Shown: in pieces, positions 9,519-17,897 of the stretch
Layout: the number at the start of each line of letters is the position of its first letter
Numbering within the stretch: the first letter of the stretch is position 1
Assembly (NCBI GenBank): GCA_903882965.1
Contig: CAIRZD010000046.1
Coordinates: forward strand, 1 to 37,067
DNA: 37,067 nt
Source of the DNA: an uncultured Bacteroidota bacterium
GTDB lineage: Bacteria; Bacteroidota; Bacteroidia; Chitinophagales; Chitinophagaceae
Reading direction: 5' to 3'
The notes under the pieces: model-generated
The model's database searches: none
Told to the model about the DNA's origin: nothing
The model's input: the letters and a program-made list of their open reading frames with translations, nothing else
Position numbers and translations under genes: made by a program

Positions 9519-10789
9519 TATTGCAGTTTTAATGTTACTATACTCATTATAGCCAGCAGGATACCAATGATCCACATGCGTGCTACTATTTTTGATTCAT
9601 GATATCCCAATTTCTGGTAGTGGTGATGCAGGGGGGCCATTTTAAATATGCGTCTTCCTTCACCGTATTTTTTCTTTGTACGCTTGAAATACCATACCTG
9701 TAACATCACCGATACAAGCTCTATAAAAAATATTCCGCAGATGATGGGTATCAAAAATTCTTTGCGCACTATAATAGCAAGAGATGCTATAATCCCACCC
9801 AAAGCAAGGCTACCTGTATCGCCCATAAATACTTGGGCAGGGTAGGCATTGTACCATAAAAAGCCTACGCAAGCGCCCACAAACGCACCAATAAAAATGG
9901 ATAGCTCGCCAAGGTTCGGGATATTCATAATGTTCAGGTAACCTGCGAAAAGATAGTTGCCGGATACATATGCGAATACACCAAGACAAACCCCGATAAT
10001 TGCAGACACACCCGTAGCAAGCCCGTCAATGCCATCTGTAATATTTGCGCCGTTTGACACAGCTACAATAAGAAAGATCACAAACAGTATGTAAATGATC
10101 GGAGTTGTTATTTCTACATATTTTTCTCCAAATATTTTTGCAATCTTTTCATACCTGAATTCGTGGCCCTTTACAAATGGTATGGTAGTAGTTGCAGTTC
10201 TTACATTCACATATGCTGCCACTTTCCCATTATCTTCCTTACGCGTAAATTGGCCCGGCTCCAGTTTTTCTGCTGCACTGCGCAACCCATTTCCGCCATC
10301 TGTTACTTCCCTGCTGATTACCACATGATTATTATAGTACATGGTAACGCCGATAATAATGCCAAGACCTACCTGGCCCATCACTTTAAACCGGCCGGCC
10401 AGGCCTTCTTTATTTTTTTTGAATACTTTGATATAATCATCAAGGAAACCAACCAGCCCCAACCATATTGTGGATACGAGCATCAGCACTATATATACAT
10501 TGAGTACTCGGGCAAATAATAATGTGGGTATGAGGATGGCTGCAATAATTATCAGCCCACCCATGGTTGGTGTGCCTCTCTTTTGTGCTTCTCCCTGTAA
10601 ACCCAGATCACGAACTGTTTCACCTATCTGCTTACGTTGCAAAAATGCTATCAGCCGCTTACCCATGAGCATAGATATAACAAGCGACATAATTATCGCC
10701 ATAGCCACGCGAAAGGTGATGTAGTTAAACACACCGGCACCCGTCAGGTGAAATGTATCGCGTAAATATGTGAACAAATAATACAGCAT
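9518..10789 (-). CDS. mraY: Phospho-N-acetylmuramoyl-pentapeptide transferase MraY
   Basis: Integral membrane enzyme that transfers phospho-MurNAc-pentapeptide to undecaprenyl phosphate, making lipid I. The RGTPTMGG motif (~71-78), the catalytic aspartate pair in GFLDDYIK (~114-121), [15 protein letters not shown] and the late APLHHHYQ motif are all visible among about ten membrane helices. At 423 aa it is longer than E. coli MraY (360). The extra ~60 residues form a soluble loop at about 150-220, which I recognise as common in Bacteroidetes MraY. It lies 8 bases after murE and its TAG stop overlaps the murD GTG start. Confidence 0.97.
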   Translation of the reverse strand: MLYYLFTYLRDTFHLTGAGVFNYITFRVAMAIIMSLVISMLMGKRLIAFLQRKQIGETVRDLGLQGEAQKRGTPTMGGLIIIAAILIPTLLFARVLNVYIVLMLVSTIWLGLVGFLDDYIKVFKKNKEGLAGRFKVMGQVGLGIIIGVTMYYNNHVVISREVTDGGNGLRSAAEKLEPGQFTRKEDNGKVAAYVNVRTATTTIPFVKGHEFRYEKIAKIFGEKYVEITTPIIYILFVIFLIVAVSNGANITDGIDGLATGVSAIIGVCLGVFAYVSGNYLFAGYLNIMNIPNLGELSIFIGAFVGACVGFLWYNAYPAQVFMGDTGSLALGGIIASLAIIVRKEFLIPIICGIFFIELVSVMLQVWYFKRTKKKYGEGRRIFKMAPLHHHYQKLGYHESKIVARMWIIGILLAIMSIVTLKLQ

Positions 10790-10797
10790 ATTGCCTG

Positions 10798-12264
10798 TTA
10801 TCTATTTAATGTTTCAAATGCCTCTGTTAATACTTCCCGGTCATCAAAATGGTTTCTTACTCCATTTATTTCCTGGTATGTTTCGTGTCCTTTACCTGCC
10901 ACGAGCACTATATCGCCTGCCTGTGCGAGTGAGCATGCTACTTTTATTGCTTCCCTCCTGCTGGTGATACGCAGGCTTTTTCTTTTTTGCGGCGATGTAA
11001 GGCCCTCCTCCATTTCATTTAATATCTGCTCCGGATCTTCAGTGCGCGGATTATCAGAAGTGAGTATCGCTTTATCACTATGCTCACAAGCTACCTGCGC
11101 CATTATAGGGCGCTTGGTTTTGTCACGGTCACCACCGCAGCCGACCACGGTAATTAATTGCTGCCCGTCTTTTCTTAACTGGTTTATCGTGGCCAGTACA
11201 TTTATCAGCGCATCGGGGGTGTGTGCATAATCAACTATACCCAATATCTTTTCCTTCGGCGACATATAAGTTTCAAACCGACCAACGGCACCCTGCAACC
11301 CACTCAATATTGCAAGCACATCCATCTTATCTTGGCCCAACAATTTTGCAGCACCGTATACTGCCAGCAGATTATACGCATTGAAAGTGCCTATCAATCT
11401 GAAATGAGCTTCCAGTCCGTCTATTGACATTATTAAGCCGGTAAGATTATTTTCGAGTACTTTTCCTTTAATACTTGCGGGCACTCGCAAACTATATGTA
11501 TGTTTATCTGCCTTAGTATTCTGCAGCATCACCATACCCCTCTTATCATCAGCATTTGTAAGTGCAAATGCATCCGAGGGCAATTCATCGAAAAAGAGCT
11601 TCTTTACCCGTATGTATTCATCAAATGTTTTATGGTAATCAAGGTGGTCGTGTGTAATATTTGTAAACACGCCTCCCACAAAACGGATACCCGCTATGCG
11701 ATGCTGATGAATAGCGTGTGAACTCACCTCCATAAACACATACTGACAACCGGCATCTGACATCTCACGTAATAAACTTTGGATAGAAATTGCATCAGGC
11801 GTAGTATGCGTGGCAGTTACAGCCTTATCATGTATATGGTTTTGCACTGTGGAAATCAGCCCACTCTTGTGCCCCAATGCTTCAAATAGTTTGTATAATA
11901 ATGTTGCTGTAGTAGTCTTACCGTTAGTGCCTGTTATACCTACAATTTTTAATTGCCTTGACGGGAAATCATAAAAAGCATCTGCAATCAATCCCACCGA
12001 TGCAGCACTATCTGCTACCTGTATATATACCGTACCTTCCTTTATTTCCCGGGGCAGCGATTCACAAACTATCACCGACGCCCCCAGTGTTATAGCTTTA
12101 TCTATAAATGCATGCCCATCAGACAAAGTACCACGAACAGCAATGAATACGCTACCAGTCTCAACCTTGCGTGAGTCTATACACAAGTCGCGGACAGTAG
12201 TAGCCATATCACCGATTACGGTGATGGCTTTTACGTTTATCAATATGTCGCGCAGTATCCGCAT
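10798..12264 (-). CDS. murE: UDP-MurNAc-L-Ala-D-Glu:meso-diaminopimelate ligase MurE
   Basis: Cytoplasmic Mur ligase for the third residue of the stem peptide. The ATP loop GTNGKTT is at residues 112-118, and the carbamylated-lysine region and C-terminal domain are complete (488 aa). The substrate-specificity motif DNPR at ~404-407 is the one associated with meso-diaminopimelate rather than L-lysine, fitting a Gram-negative wall. The ATG overlaps the ftsI stop by one base (TGATG at 12262-12266), so translation is probably coupled. Confidence 0.97.
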   Translation of the reverse strand: MRILRDILINVKAITVIGDMATTVRDLCIDSRKVETGSVFIAVRGTLSDGHAFIDKAITLGASVIVCESLPREIKEGTVYIQVADSAASVGLIADAFYDFPSRQLKIVGITGTNGKTTTATLLYKLFEALGHKSGLISTVQNHIHDKAVTATHTTPDAISIQSLLREMSDAGCQYVFMEVSSHAIHQHRIAGIRFVGGVFTNITHDHLDYHKTFDEYIRVKKLFFDELPSDAFALTNADDKRGMVMLQNTKADKHTYSLRVPASIKGKVLENNLTGLIMSIDGLEAHFRLIGTFNAYNLLAVYGAAKLLGQDKMDVLAILSGLQGAVGRFETYMSPKEKILGIVDYAHTPDALINVLATINQLRKDGQQLITVVGCGGDRDKTKRPIMAQVACEHSDKAILTSDNPRTEDPEQILNEMEEGLTSPQKRKSLRITSRREAIKVACSLAQAGDIVLVAGKGHETYQEINGVRNHFDDREVLTEAFETLNR

Positions 12265-14354
12265 CAGCTTAATTGCAATATTATATTTTGCCCTTTTGTT
12301 ATTAGTGTTCCCGGTGTTAACGATTGTAAATGCACTTTCCCTCTCCCCTTCACAGTTACCTGCAAGCCACTATTTTCAAGCATATACACAGCATCCTTCA
12401 GGCTCATCCCGGTTACATCCGGCACTATATTCCGGTATAGTTTTCCGGGCGTTATAGCTATATGTTTGTTTGAGTCTGCTTTCATTTCCATCAATGTATT
12501 CATATGATCGTTTGGCAATGAAGCTTGTTTTCCAAGTGCATTAAGCATTACACGATAATTTCTCGCTGTTGCTTCTTTTGCAGGGATCACAGATGTGCCT
12601 TTTTTTGCCATGCTATCCAATGGGCCTTCCCATGCACCCATATTCTCAGAGAATATTTTATCTGCCACCATTCTGAAAACAGGTGCTGCAATAGCGCCGC
12701 CATAATATTCTTTTGAATGCGCTTTGGTACGTATCACTACACAAATTGTATACTTTGGCTCCTCAGCCGGTAAAAAACCAACAAATGACCCCTGGTAAAC
12801 CCCATCAGTGTATCTTATACCCTTATCCGCCACTTGCGCAGTCCCGGTCTTACCCGCCATTGTATAGTATGGCGATTCAATACCTTTGGCTGTGCCCTCC
12901 GTAACAACCGCACGCATACATTTTTGCAGTTGCGCTACTGTACTTGAATCACCTACCTCTTCTATAACAACCGGCTGAAATGTTTTTACTTCTTTGCCAT
13001 ATTCTTTTATTGCGCTTACCAGGTAAGGCTTCATCATTTTACCATTATTCGCTATTGAGTTATAGAGCATGCAAGTATGTAATGGTGTTATCATTACACC
13101 ATAACCGGTAGCCATCCAAGGGAGCGAGGAATTGCTCCATTGCGGATTGGCTGGGCTTATTACCACCGTGCGGCGCTCACCAAGCAGGTCTATACCGGTT
13201 AGCTGATCAAGGTGTAGTTTCTTTAGATGGTCTACATATTTCCCCGGGTTATCTTTGTAATAAGTATATGCCAGCTTAGCCATCGCAGCATTGCTCGATT
13301 CTGCATATGCCTTCCATATTGGCATTACATGCAGCCCTAAGTGAGAGTCTCTCATTACCCTGTTCCCAAAATGAATCAATCCACCTTCTGCATCCACTGT
13401 ATTATCTACAGTTATGTATTTATCATTGATCAGTGATAACAGTGTCACTAACTTAAAGGTGGATCCCGGCTCTGTAGGAATGGTTGCGTAATTAAAATCT
13501 TCCTGGTAACTACCATCCTTTTGCCTGCCCAGGTTCACAAGGGTACGGATCTTGCCTGTCTTTACTTCCATCACAATGCAAGTGCCATACTGGCATTCAA
13601 ACTTATCCAGTATACTCATCAGGGCATGTTCTGCAACGTCCTGTACATTTATATCTATTGTAGTAACAATGTCCTTGCCGTTCACAGGGTCTACTTCAGA
13701 ACCTTCTATAGGGACCCACACATTGCCGGTGCTTTTCTGTACTACCCGGCGGCCATTCTCTCCTATCAGTTCCTTATTGTATTTTGCTTCAAGTCCGGTC
13801 ATATTGCTGTCACGAAACTCACCGATCACACGTTTTGCAAGAAGGTCGTACGGCATCATTCTCTTTTCCTTCGAGTCTTCTATAAAACCACCATAACCCT
13901 TTCCTTTATTAAAAATCGGGAATGTGCGTAATGCTTCATATTGGTAATACTTTAGTTTATGCCCCAGCTGGTAATACTTATCCTCATCATTGTATGCCCG
14001 CACAAATTCTTCCTTGTATTGCTCAGGTGATTTATCCATAAATAACCGGGACACACAACGCGAAAGCGAGTCAATATTTTTAGAGAAAAGCCCTGAGTCC
14101 ATTACAGAAAAGTCAATATGCACATCAAATTCAGGTATGGACGAGCTCAGCAATACTCCTTCTTCTGTATATATGTTACCACGCTCGGCCATTAAGGTAT
14201 CAAAGCGTGTATGCATTTCCTTTGCCATAGCACGTAACTTGGGGCCTTCCTTTATTTGTATCATCGCCGCCTTTATAATAATAGCACAGCCAAACAAGCA
14301 AATGCAGGTAAAAGCGATGTACACCCTAAACCGTATGTCTTTCTTAATATTCAA
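12264..14354 (-). CDS. ftsI: Class B penicillin-binding protein FtsI (PBP3-like) with one PASTA domain
   Basis: Septal transpeptidase partner of FtsW. A short cytoplasmic start and one membrane anchor (~10-32) are followed by the dimerisation domain and then the transpeptidase domain. The catalytic motifs are STFK at 298-301 (nucleophile Ser298), SSN at 353-355 and KTG at 502-504. Residues ~641-696 form a single PASTA domain (starts VPDVTGMSLKDAVYMLE), which E. coli FtsI lacks but Bacteroidetes proteins often have. Length 696 aa. It is preceded by the ftsL-like gene (17-base gap) and overlaps murE by one base. Either 'ftsI' or 'pbp2B/spoVD-type' would be an acceptable label. Confidence 0.95.
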   Translation of the reverse strand: MNIKKDIRFRVYIAFTCICLFGCAIIIKAAMIQIKEGPKLRAMAKEMHTRFDTLMAERGNIYTEEGVLLSSSIPEFDVHIDFSVMDSGLFSKNIDSLSRCVSRLFMDKSPEQYKEEFVRAYNDEDKYYQLGHKLKYYQYEALRTFPIFNKGKGYGGFIEDSKEKRMMPYDLLAKRVIGEFRDSNMTGLEAKYNKELIGENGRRVVQKSTGNVWVPIEGSEVDPVNGKDIVTTIDINVQDVAEHALMSILDKFECQYGTCIVMEVKTGKIRTLVNLGRQKDGSYQEDFNYATIPTEPGSTFKLVTLLSLINDKYITVDNTVDAEGGLIHFGNRVMRDSHLGLHVMPIWKAYAESSNAAMAKLAYTYYKDNPGKYVDHLKKLHLDQLTGIDLLGERRTVVISPANPQWSNSSLPWMATGYGVMITPLHTCMLYNSIANNGKMMKPYLVSAIKEYGKEVKTFQPVVIEEVGDSSTVAQLQKCMRAVVTEGTAKGIESPYYTMAGKTGTAQVADKGIRYTDGVYQGSFVGFLPAEEPKYTICVVIRTKAHSKEYYGGAIAAPVFRMVADKIFSENMGAWEGPLDSMAKKGTSVIPAKEATARNYRVMLNALGKQASLPNDHMNTLMEMKADSNKHIAITPGKLYRNIVPDVTGMSLKDAVYMLENSGLQVTVKGRGKVHLQSLTPGTLITKGQNIILQLS

Positions 14355-14371
14355 TTTTACTATTCAATTTT

Positions 14372-14773
14372 TTAATCTTCTTCTTTCGGTTTCGGATCCT
14401 GTGGTTTATTTATTTTATAGGCCGGCAACAAAGACGGCTTCAATCCTATTTTTTCTGCACTTTTAATTACCTGCGTTTCTGTTTTTACATACATCAATTG
14501 CGATTTGGTATCCATATACTTCCATCGCAGTTCCTTTAATGTTTTGTTTTGGGCATTCATCTCCCTTTGCATTTCTATTGCACGATGACTGTTGCTGATA
14601 TACAATACGCATAACAGCGCTATAAAGGCCAGGAAAGGAATATTATTGACAATAGCTTTATAAGATACTTTCTCCACCAACGACCGCCAGTCGCTTCTCA
14701 CCCGCTGCGCGGGCGTCAGCACTTCCTGCGGCTGACTGTTCTGCTCCTCGTTACCCATACTCTTTATAAACAA
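14372..14773 (-). CDS. ftsL: FtsL-like small divisome protein
   Basis: A 133-residue bitopic protein with a charged cytoplasmic N-terminus, one membrane helix (about 44-61) and a periplasmic coiled-coil stretch (~63-110). This is the FtsL architecture, although the sequence itself is barely conserved, so the name rests on topology and on its place between rsmH and ftsI. FtsL would bridge FtsQ to FtsW/FtsI. The proline/lysine-rich end (KPQDPKPKEED) is disordered. The start could equally be the ATG at 14758 (MGNEEQ), five codons in; I cannot decide from the sequence. Confidence 0.82.
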   Translation of the reverse strand: MFIKSMGNEEQNSQPQEVLTPAQRVRSDWRSLVEKVSYKAIVNNIPFLAFIALLCVLYISNSHRAIEMQREMNAQNKTLKELRWKYMDTKSQLMYVKTETQVIKSAEKIGLKPSLLPAYKINKPQDPKPKEED

Positions 14774-14786
14774 ACCCGCTATGGGG

Positions 14787-15692
14787 TCAAATTTTTTCTG
14801 CTATTCTTAATCGCGCGCTTCGTGAACGTGGATTACTTTTTATTTCTTCCTCACCGGGTTCTATCGGTTTGGCATTAACAGGCTTCAGTAGTGGTTTTAC
14901 CGCTTCTTCATATTCACCTGCTTCATCCCACCGTCCGCGCTTGATATAATGCTTTACTATTCTGTCTTCCAACGAATGAAAGGATATTACACTCAACCTT
15001 CCTCCCGGGTTCAGGCTTATTGCAGCCTGTTGCAAAAATTCTTTCAACACGCCTAACTCATCATTCACTTCTATCCTTAATGCCTGGAACACCTGTGCCA
15101 GGTATTTATTCGGGTTTCCGCCTCTTATTACCGGCCCCAACATTGCTTTCAGTGCCTCTATCGTTTGCACCCCGGCTCCTCTGCGATGTGTTACAATGTG
15201 TTTGGCAAGTTGCTTTGAGTTGCGCACCTCACCGTATTGTTCAAAGAGCAGGTGCAATTGCTGCTCGCTGTATGTTCGCAGCACTTCTGCTGCCGTCAGC
15301 TCAGAGCGTTTATCCATCCGCATATCCAGCGGCCCGTCATAGCGTATTGAAAAACCACGCTCTGCTGTGTCAAACTGAAAAGAGCTAACTCCGAGGTCTG
15401 CAAGTATCCCGTCCACTTCACTATACCCATTCACCCGTAAAAACCTCCTGAGGTATTTAAAATTTTCCTTTACCGGTATCAGCCTTTCATCATCCGGTTT
15501 GTTCTTCCATGCATCTGCGTCCTGGTCAAATGCGATCAACTTCCCTTTTGGCCCCAGCTTTTCTAATATTAACCTGCTGTGCCCGCCTCCGCCGAATGTA
15601 GCATCTACATATACTCCGTCTTCCTTTATTGTTAATCCGTCTACTGCCTCATGTAAAAGAACTGTTGTGTGATAAAACCCCGGATTGGCCAT
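14787..15692 (-). CDS. rsmH: 16S rRNA (cytosine-1402-N4)-methyltransferase RsmH (MraW)
   Basis: SAM-dependent methyltransferase acting on C1402 in the ribosomal P site. The N-terminus (HTTVLLHEAVDGL) and the SAM loop VDATFGGGGHS (~29-39) are characteristic. The later ADLGVSSFQFD, RGFSIRYDGPLDMRMD and SVISFHSLEDRIVK motifs are all intact. Length 301 aa is normal. It lies 2 bases after the mraZ stop, the nearly universal mraZ-rsmH pairing, and is likely repressed with the operon by MraZ. Confidence 0.98.
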   Translation of the reverse strand: MANPGFYHTTVLLHEAVDGLTIKEDGVYVDATFGGGGHSRLILEKLGPKGKLIAFDQDADAWKNKPDDERLIPVKENFKYLRRFLRVNGYSEVDGILADLGVSSFQFDTAERGFSIRYDGPLDMRMDKRSELTAAEVLRTYSEQQLHLLFEQYGEVRNSKQLAKHIVTHRRGAGVQTIEALKAMLGPVIRGGNPNKYLAQVFQALRIEVNDELGVLKEFLQQAAISLNPGGRLSVISFHSLEDRIVKHYIKRGRWDEAGEYEEAVKPLLKPVNAKPIEPGEEEIKSNPRSRSARLRIAEKI

Positions 15693-15694
15693 TT

Positions 15695-16162
15695 TTATAA
15701 ATTTTCAAATGGATTCCCGAAATCATTTGCCACTTCTTCCGCGAGCTTACTAAATCCACCCGCACGCTCACGGAGATAATTATAATAAGTATCTTTATCC
15801 CATAATTCTACTTTATTGCCCTGGGCACTCAACACAGCATCTTTCTTGATTCCGGCATATTCCTGCAATTGTTTTGGCAGCAGTATACGGTCAGCACTAT
15901 CCACATCTACGATCGTTGCCCCATTGAGGAATAATCTTTTGAACTCCCTTACATTAGGCTTGAAATCATTGAGCCGGTTGATCTTTTCACTAATAGCTTT
16001 CCATGTATCAACCGTGTATATACTAAGGCAATTTTCAAACCCACGGTTTATCACAAACTTTTCCCCCATTCCCTCAGCAAGTTGCTTGCGGAAACCCGAT
16101 GGCAACAAGAAACGCCCCTTAGCGTCAATTGCTACTTCATATTCACCGAGAAAGCTGGTCAT
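15695..16162 (-). CDS. mraZ: Transcriptional regulator MraZ
   Basis: First gene of the dcw operon. MraZ is a ring-forming DNA-binding protein with two swapped-hairpin AbrB-like repeats and in E. coli represses its own operon. Both repeats are visible: residues ~5-50 (GEYEVAIDAKGRFLLPSGFRK) and ~80-125 (VDVDSADRILLPKQLQEYAG). Each carries the conserved D-x-x-x-R-x-x-L-P core. Length 155 aa is typical. A run of 10-bp-spaced GTGG boxes directly upstream (16181-16220) is the likely binding site for autoregulation. Confidence 0.97.
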   Translation of the reverse strand: MTSFLGEYEVAIDAKGRFLLPSGFRKQLAEGMGEKFVINRGFENCLSIYTVDTWKAISEKINRLNDFKPNVREFKRLFLNGATIVDVDSADRILLPKQLQEYAGIKKDAVLSAQGNKVELWDKDTYYNYLRERAGGFSKLAEEVANDFGNPFENL

Positions 16163-16180
16163 TTGTGTGTTTTATAATTA

Positions 16181-16220
16181 TTACCACAAAATAACACATT
16201 TTCCCACTTATTTCCACAAA
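16181..16220 (-). promoter_or_regulatory. Putative MraZ operator: four GTGG-type boxes at exact 10-bp spacing
   Basis: On the plus strand the cores CCAC, ACAC, CCAC, CCAC begin at 16184, 16194, 16204 and 16214, each exactly one 10-bp unit apart. On the mraZ strand they read GTGG/GTGT/GTGG/GTGG followed by A/T-rich spacers. MraZ in E. coli binds direct TGGGN repeats with the same 10-bp period just upstream of mraZ. These boxes sit 19 to 58 bases upstream of the mraZ ATG. The outermost overlaps a TAnnTTTG-type -7 element (16217-16224 on the minus strand), so binding there would block transcription. Function is inferred by analogy. Confidence 0.65.
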
Positions 16221-16224
16221 AATA
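16217..16224 (-). promoter_or_regulatory. Candidate Bacteroidetes -7 promoter element for the dcw operon
   Basis: TATTTTTG matches the Bacteroidetes -7 consensus TAnnTTTG exactly on the minus strand and lies 54 bases upstream of the mraZ start. I see no good TTTG -33 element at the usual 19-21 base distance, so this is tentative. It overlaps the outermost MraZ-type box. Confidence 0.4.
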
Positions 16225-16235
16225 ACAATACATAT

Positions 16236-16244
16236 TTATCCACA
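16236..16244 (+). promoter_or_regulatory. Perfect DnaA-box 9-mer TTATCCACA
   Basis: The 9 bases match the strongest E. coli DnaA box exactly. It lies in an A/T-rich stretch between mraZ and bamD and is accompanied by several weaker NNNTCCACA relatives on the same strand (16319-16347 region, read as complement). It could be a DnaA regulatory site, part of an origin, or simply a further MraZ-type GTGG box. Confidence 0.4.
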
Positions 16245-16318
16245 CTTTCATATATGGCCTCAAATACATGCTGGTAAAGGCTTTTAAGGTTGTTTTGCAA
16301 TTAAAAAGCAGAAAACAG

Positions 16319-16354
16319 TGTGGATTGATTGTGGATTAGTGTGGATTGGCGTGC
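16319..16354 (+). repeat. Three phased TGTGGATT direct repeats between mraZ and bamD
   Basis: TGTGGATT occurs at 16319-16326, 16330-16337 and 16340-16347, with a fourth partial GTGC core at 16351. Spacings are 11, 10 and 10 bases, that is one helical turn. The orientation is opposite to the GTGG boxes next to mraZ and points towards bamD. It may be a second MraZ-type operator or a DnaA-box cluster. Nothing else in the ~340-base intergenic gap looks coding. Confidence 0.6.
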
Positions 16355-16485
16355 AAAACATAGAATAAGTAGGTTATTGTAGATCTCCAGACCGATAATT
16401 CCTGCCCGAACTCTATTTACTTATTAAACATTATTACTGGCATATTTTAACAAAACCACTTTACGCAAAAACCCGACTTTTTGAA

Positions 16486-16493
16486 TATATTTG
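16486..16493 (+). promoter_or_regulatory. Bacteroidetes -7 promoter element for bamD
   Basis: TATATTTG is an exact match to TAnnTTTG, 9 bases before the bamD ATG at 16503. Transcription would start within a few bases of the start codon, so the message may be almost leaderless. No clear -33 TTTG is visible. Confidence 0.45.
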
Positions 16494-16502
16494 CCCTCCC
16501 GT

Positions 16503-17318
16503 ATGCAACTACGCCTTAGAAATTTATTGTATTTATCTGCTGTTTTGATGCTGCTAAGCTCCTGCGGTGATTATGAAAAGATCCGCAAAAGCAGTGATGT
16601 GAACTATAAGCTCACAAAAGCTAATGAGTATTTTGATAACAAAAGCTACCAACACGCCAATGAGCTCTATAAAGAGCTTATGCCTGTAATGAAGAGCACA
16701 CGCAACTACGAAGCGCTCTTCTATAAATATGCCTATACGTTTTATTATCTTAAAGATTATGTAGAGGCTTCCTACTACTTTAAGAATTTCACCGAATACT
16801 TCCCCATCAGTAAAAATGCCGAAGAGTGTGAATATATGAGCGCTGTATGCCTTTATAAATATGCACCCAAATACACACTTGATCAAACCAATACTGTAAA
16901 AGCGCTTGAAGCTATGCAGTCATATGTAAATAAATATCCAAAGTCAACCAGAGTAGCGGATGCTAATACATATATAGACAATTCCCGCAAAAAGCTGGAA
17001 CTAAAACAAGCTGATGCGGCCAGGCTCTATTTTAACATAAGCCAGTACAAAGCAGCCGGTGTGGCATATAAAAGCGTGCTGCGCAACTATCCTGAGTCGC
17101 CAAGCGCTGACCTTTACCAATTTATGATCATGAAGTCGCTATGCAAGTATGCAAAGATCAGTATTCCCGAAAAACAGGAAGAACGATATGCCAGTGCAAT
17201 AAGCGCTTACAATGAATTAAAAGATACTTATCCAAAATCTCCGTATCTTGCAGACGCGGATAAGCTTTATAATGACGCAAACGATAAAATAAAAAAAATA
17301 CGCGATGAGCACAAATAG
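16503..17318 (+). CDS. bamD: Outer membrane assembly lipoprotein BamD
   Basis: TPR-type lipoprotein of the BAM complex, which inserts beta-barrel proteins into the outer membrane. The N-terminal signal peptide ends in a lipobox (LSSC, lipidated Cys21). The rest is made of helical tetratricopeptide-like repeats (for example ANEYFDNKSYQHANELYKE, then YVEASYYFKNFTEYFP), the YfiO/BamD pattern. Length 271 aa. I use the ATG at 16503; an upstream in-frame TTG (16491) overlaps the likely -7 promoter element and would spoil the signal peptide start. The 3' end overlaps rpoZ by 14 bases, a pairing I know from other Bacteroidetes. Confidence 0.93.
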   Translation: MQLRLRNLLYLSAVLMLLSSCGDYEKIRKSSDVNYKLTKANEYFDNKSYQHANELYKELMPVMKSTRNYEALFYKYAYTFYYLKDYVEASYYFKNFTEYFPISKNAEECEYMSAVCLYKYAPKYTLDQTNTVKALEAMQSYVNKYPKSTRVADANTYIDNSRKKLELKQADAARLYFNISQYKAAGVAYKSVLRNYPESPSADLYQFMIMKSLCKYAKISIPEKQEERYASAISAYNELKDTYPKSPYLADADKLYNDANDKIKKIRDEHK

Positions 17319-17625
17319 AAGATCACTTGCATCAGTTAACCCACTTGTGGAGACACGCGATGTAATAGCATTAAAAGAAAAAACCGGCAACCTGTATGAA
17401 TCCATTGCAGTTATTGGCCGTCGTGCAAACCAGATATCGGTTGGCATGAAAGAAGAACTTCATCGTAAACTTGATGAATTTACCGTGCACGGAGATAATC
17501 TTGAAGAAGTACATGAAAATAAAGAGCAAATAGAAATATCCCGCATCTATGAGCGTATGGCTAATGCCTCTCTGCAAGCCATAAATGAGTTTAATGAAGA
17601 TCAGATATACTACCGCAAAAAATAA
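17305..17625 (+). CDS. rpoZ: RNA polymerase omega subunit (Bacteroidetes RpoZ/Rpb6 type)
   Basis: A 106-residue small subunit that helps assemble RNA polymerase. The core NLYESIAVIGRRANQISVGMKEELHRKL (given as positions ~30-57) has the family's conserved arrangement of an Arg-Ala-x-Gln-Ile helix. Bacteroidetes omega proteins are divergent from E. coli RpoZ, so the call also rests on the bamD neighbour. It overlaps bamD by 14 bases and is followed by a strong terminator. coaBC, which often comes next in relatives, is absent here. Confidence 0.88.
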   Translation: MSTNRRSLASVNPLVETRDVIALKEKTGNLYESIAVIGRRANQISVGMKEELHRKLDEFTVHGDNLEEVHENKEQIEISRIYERMANASLQAINEFNEDQIYYRKK

Positions 17626-17657
17626 AGAATAAAAAACACCTAACGTTTTAACAAAAG

Positions 17658-17686
17658 AAACCGTCTTTTATAAAGACGGTTTTTTT
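17658..17686 (+). terminator. Rho-independent terminator after bamD-rpoZ
   Basis: An 11-bp stem (17658-17668 with 17672-17682) with core CCGTCTTT, a 3-base loop and a run of T immediately after. It is 32 bases past the rpoZ stop and ends the bamD-rpoZ transcript. The ~210 bases from here to the next gene are A/T-rich, without a coding signal. Confidence 0.9.
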
Positions 17687-17897
17687 GTGCTTATTGGTTA
17701 TGTGATTTTTATATGTGTGACTGTAAACATTTGCAAATAAAGATGTTGGGATGGCATATTATCTAATTTAAAAAATAAAAAGCACGCCTGATTAACCAGG
17801 AATTAATATTATTAAAAAATAACACCTTTTATTCAATCCTGAAAATATTTTTATATAGCTTTAAATCAATTTACCTCTAACAATAATACTGTTCTTT

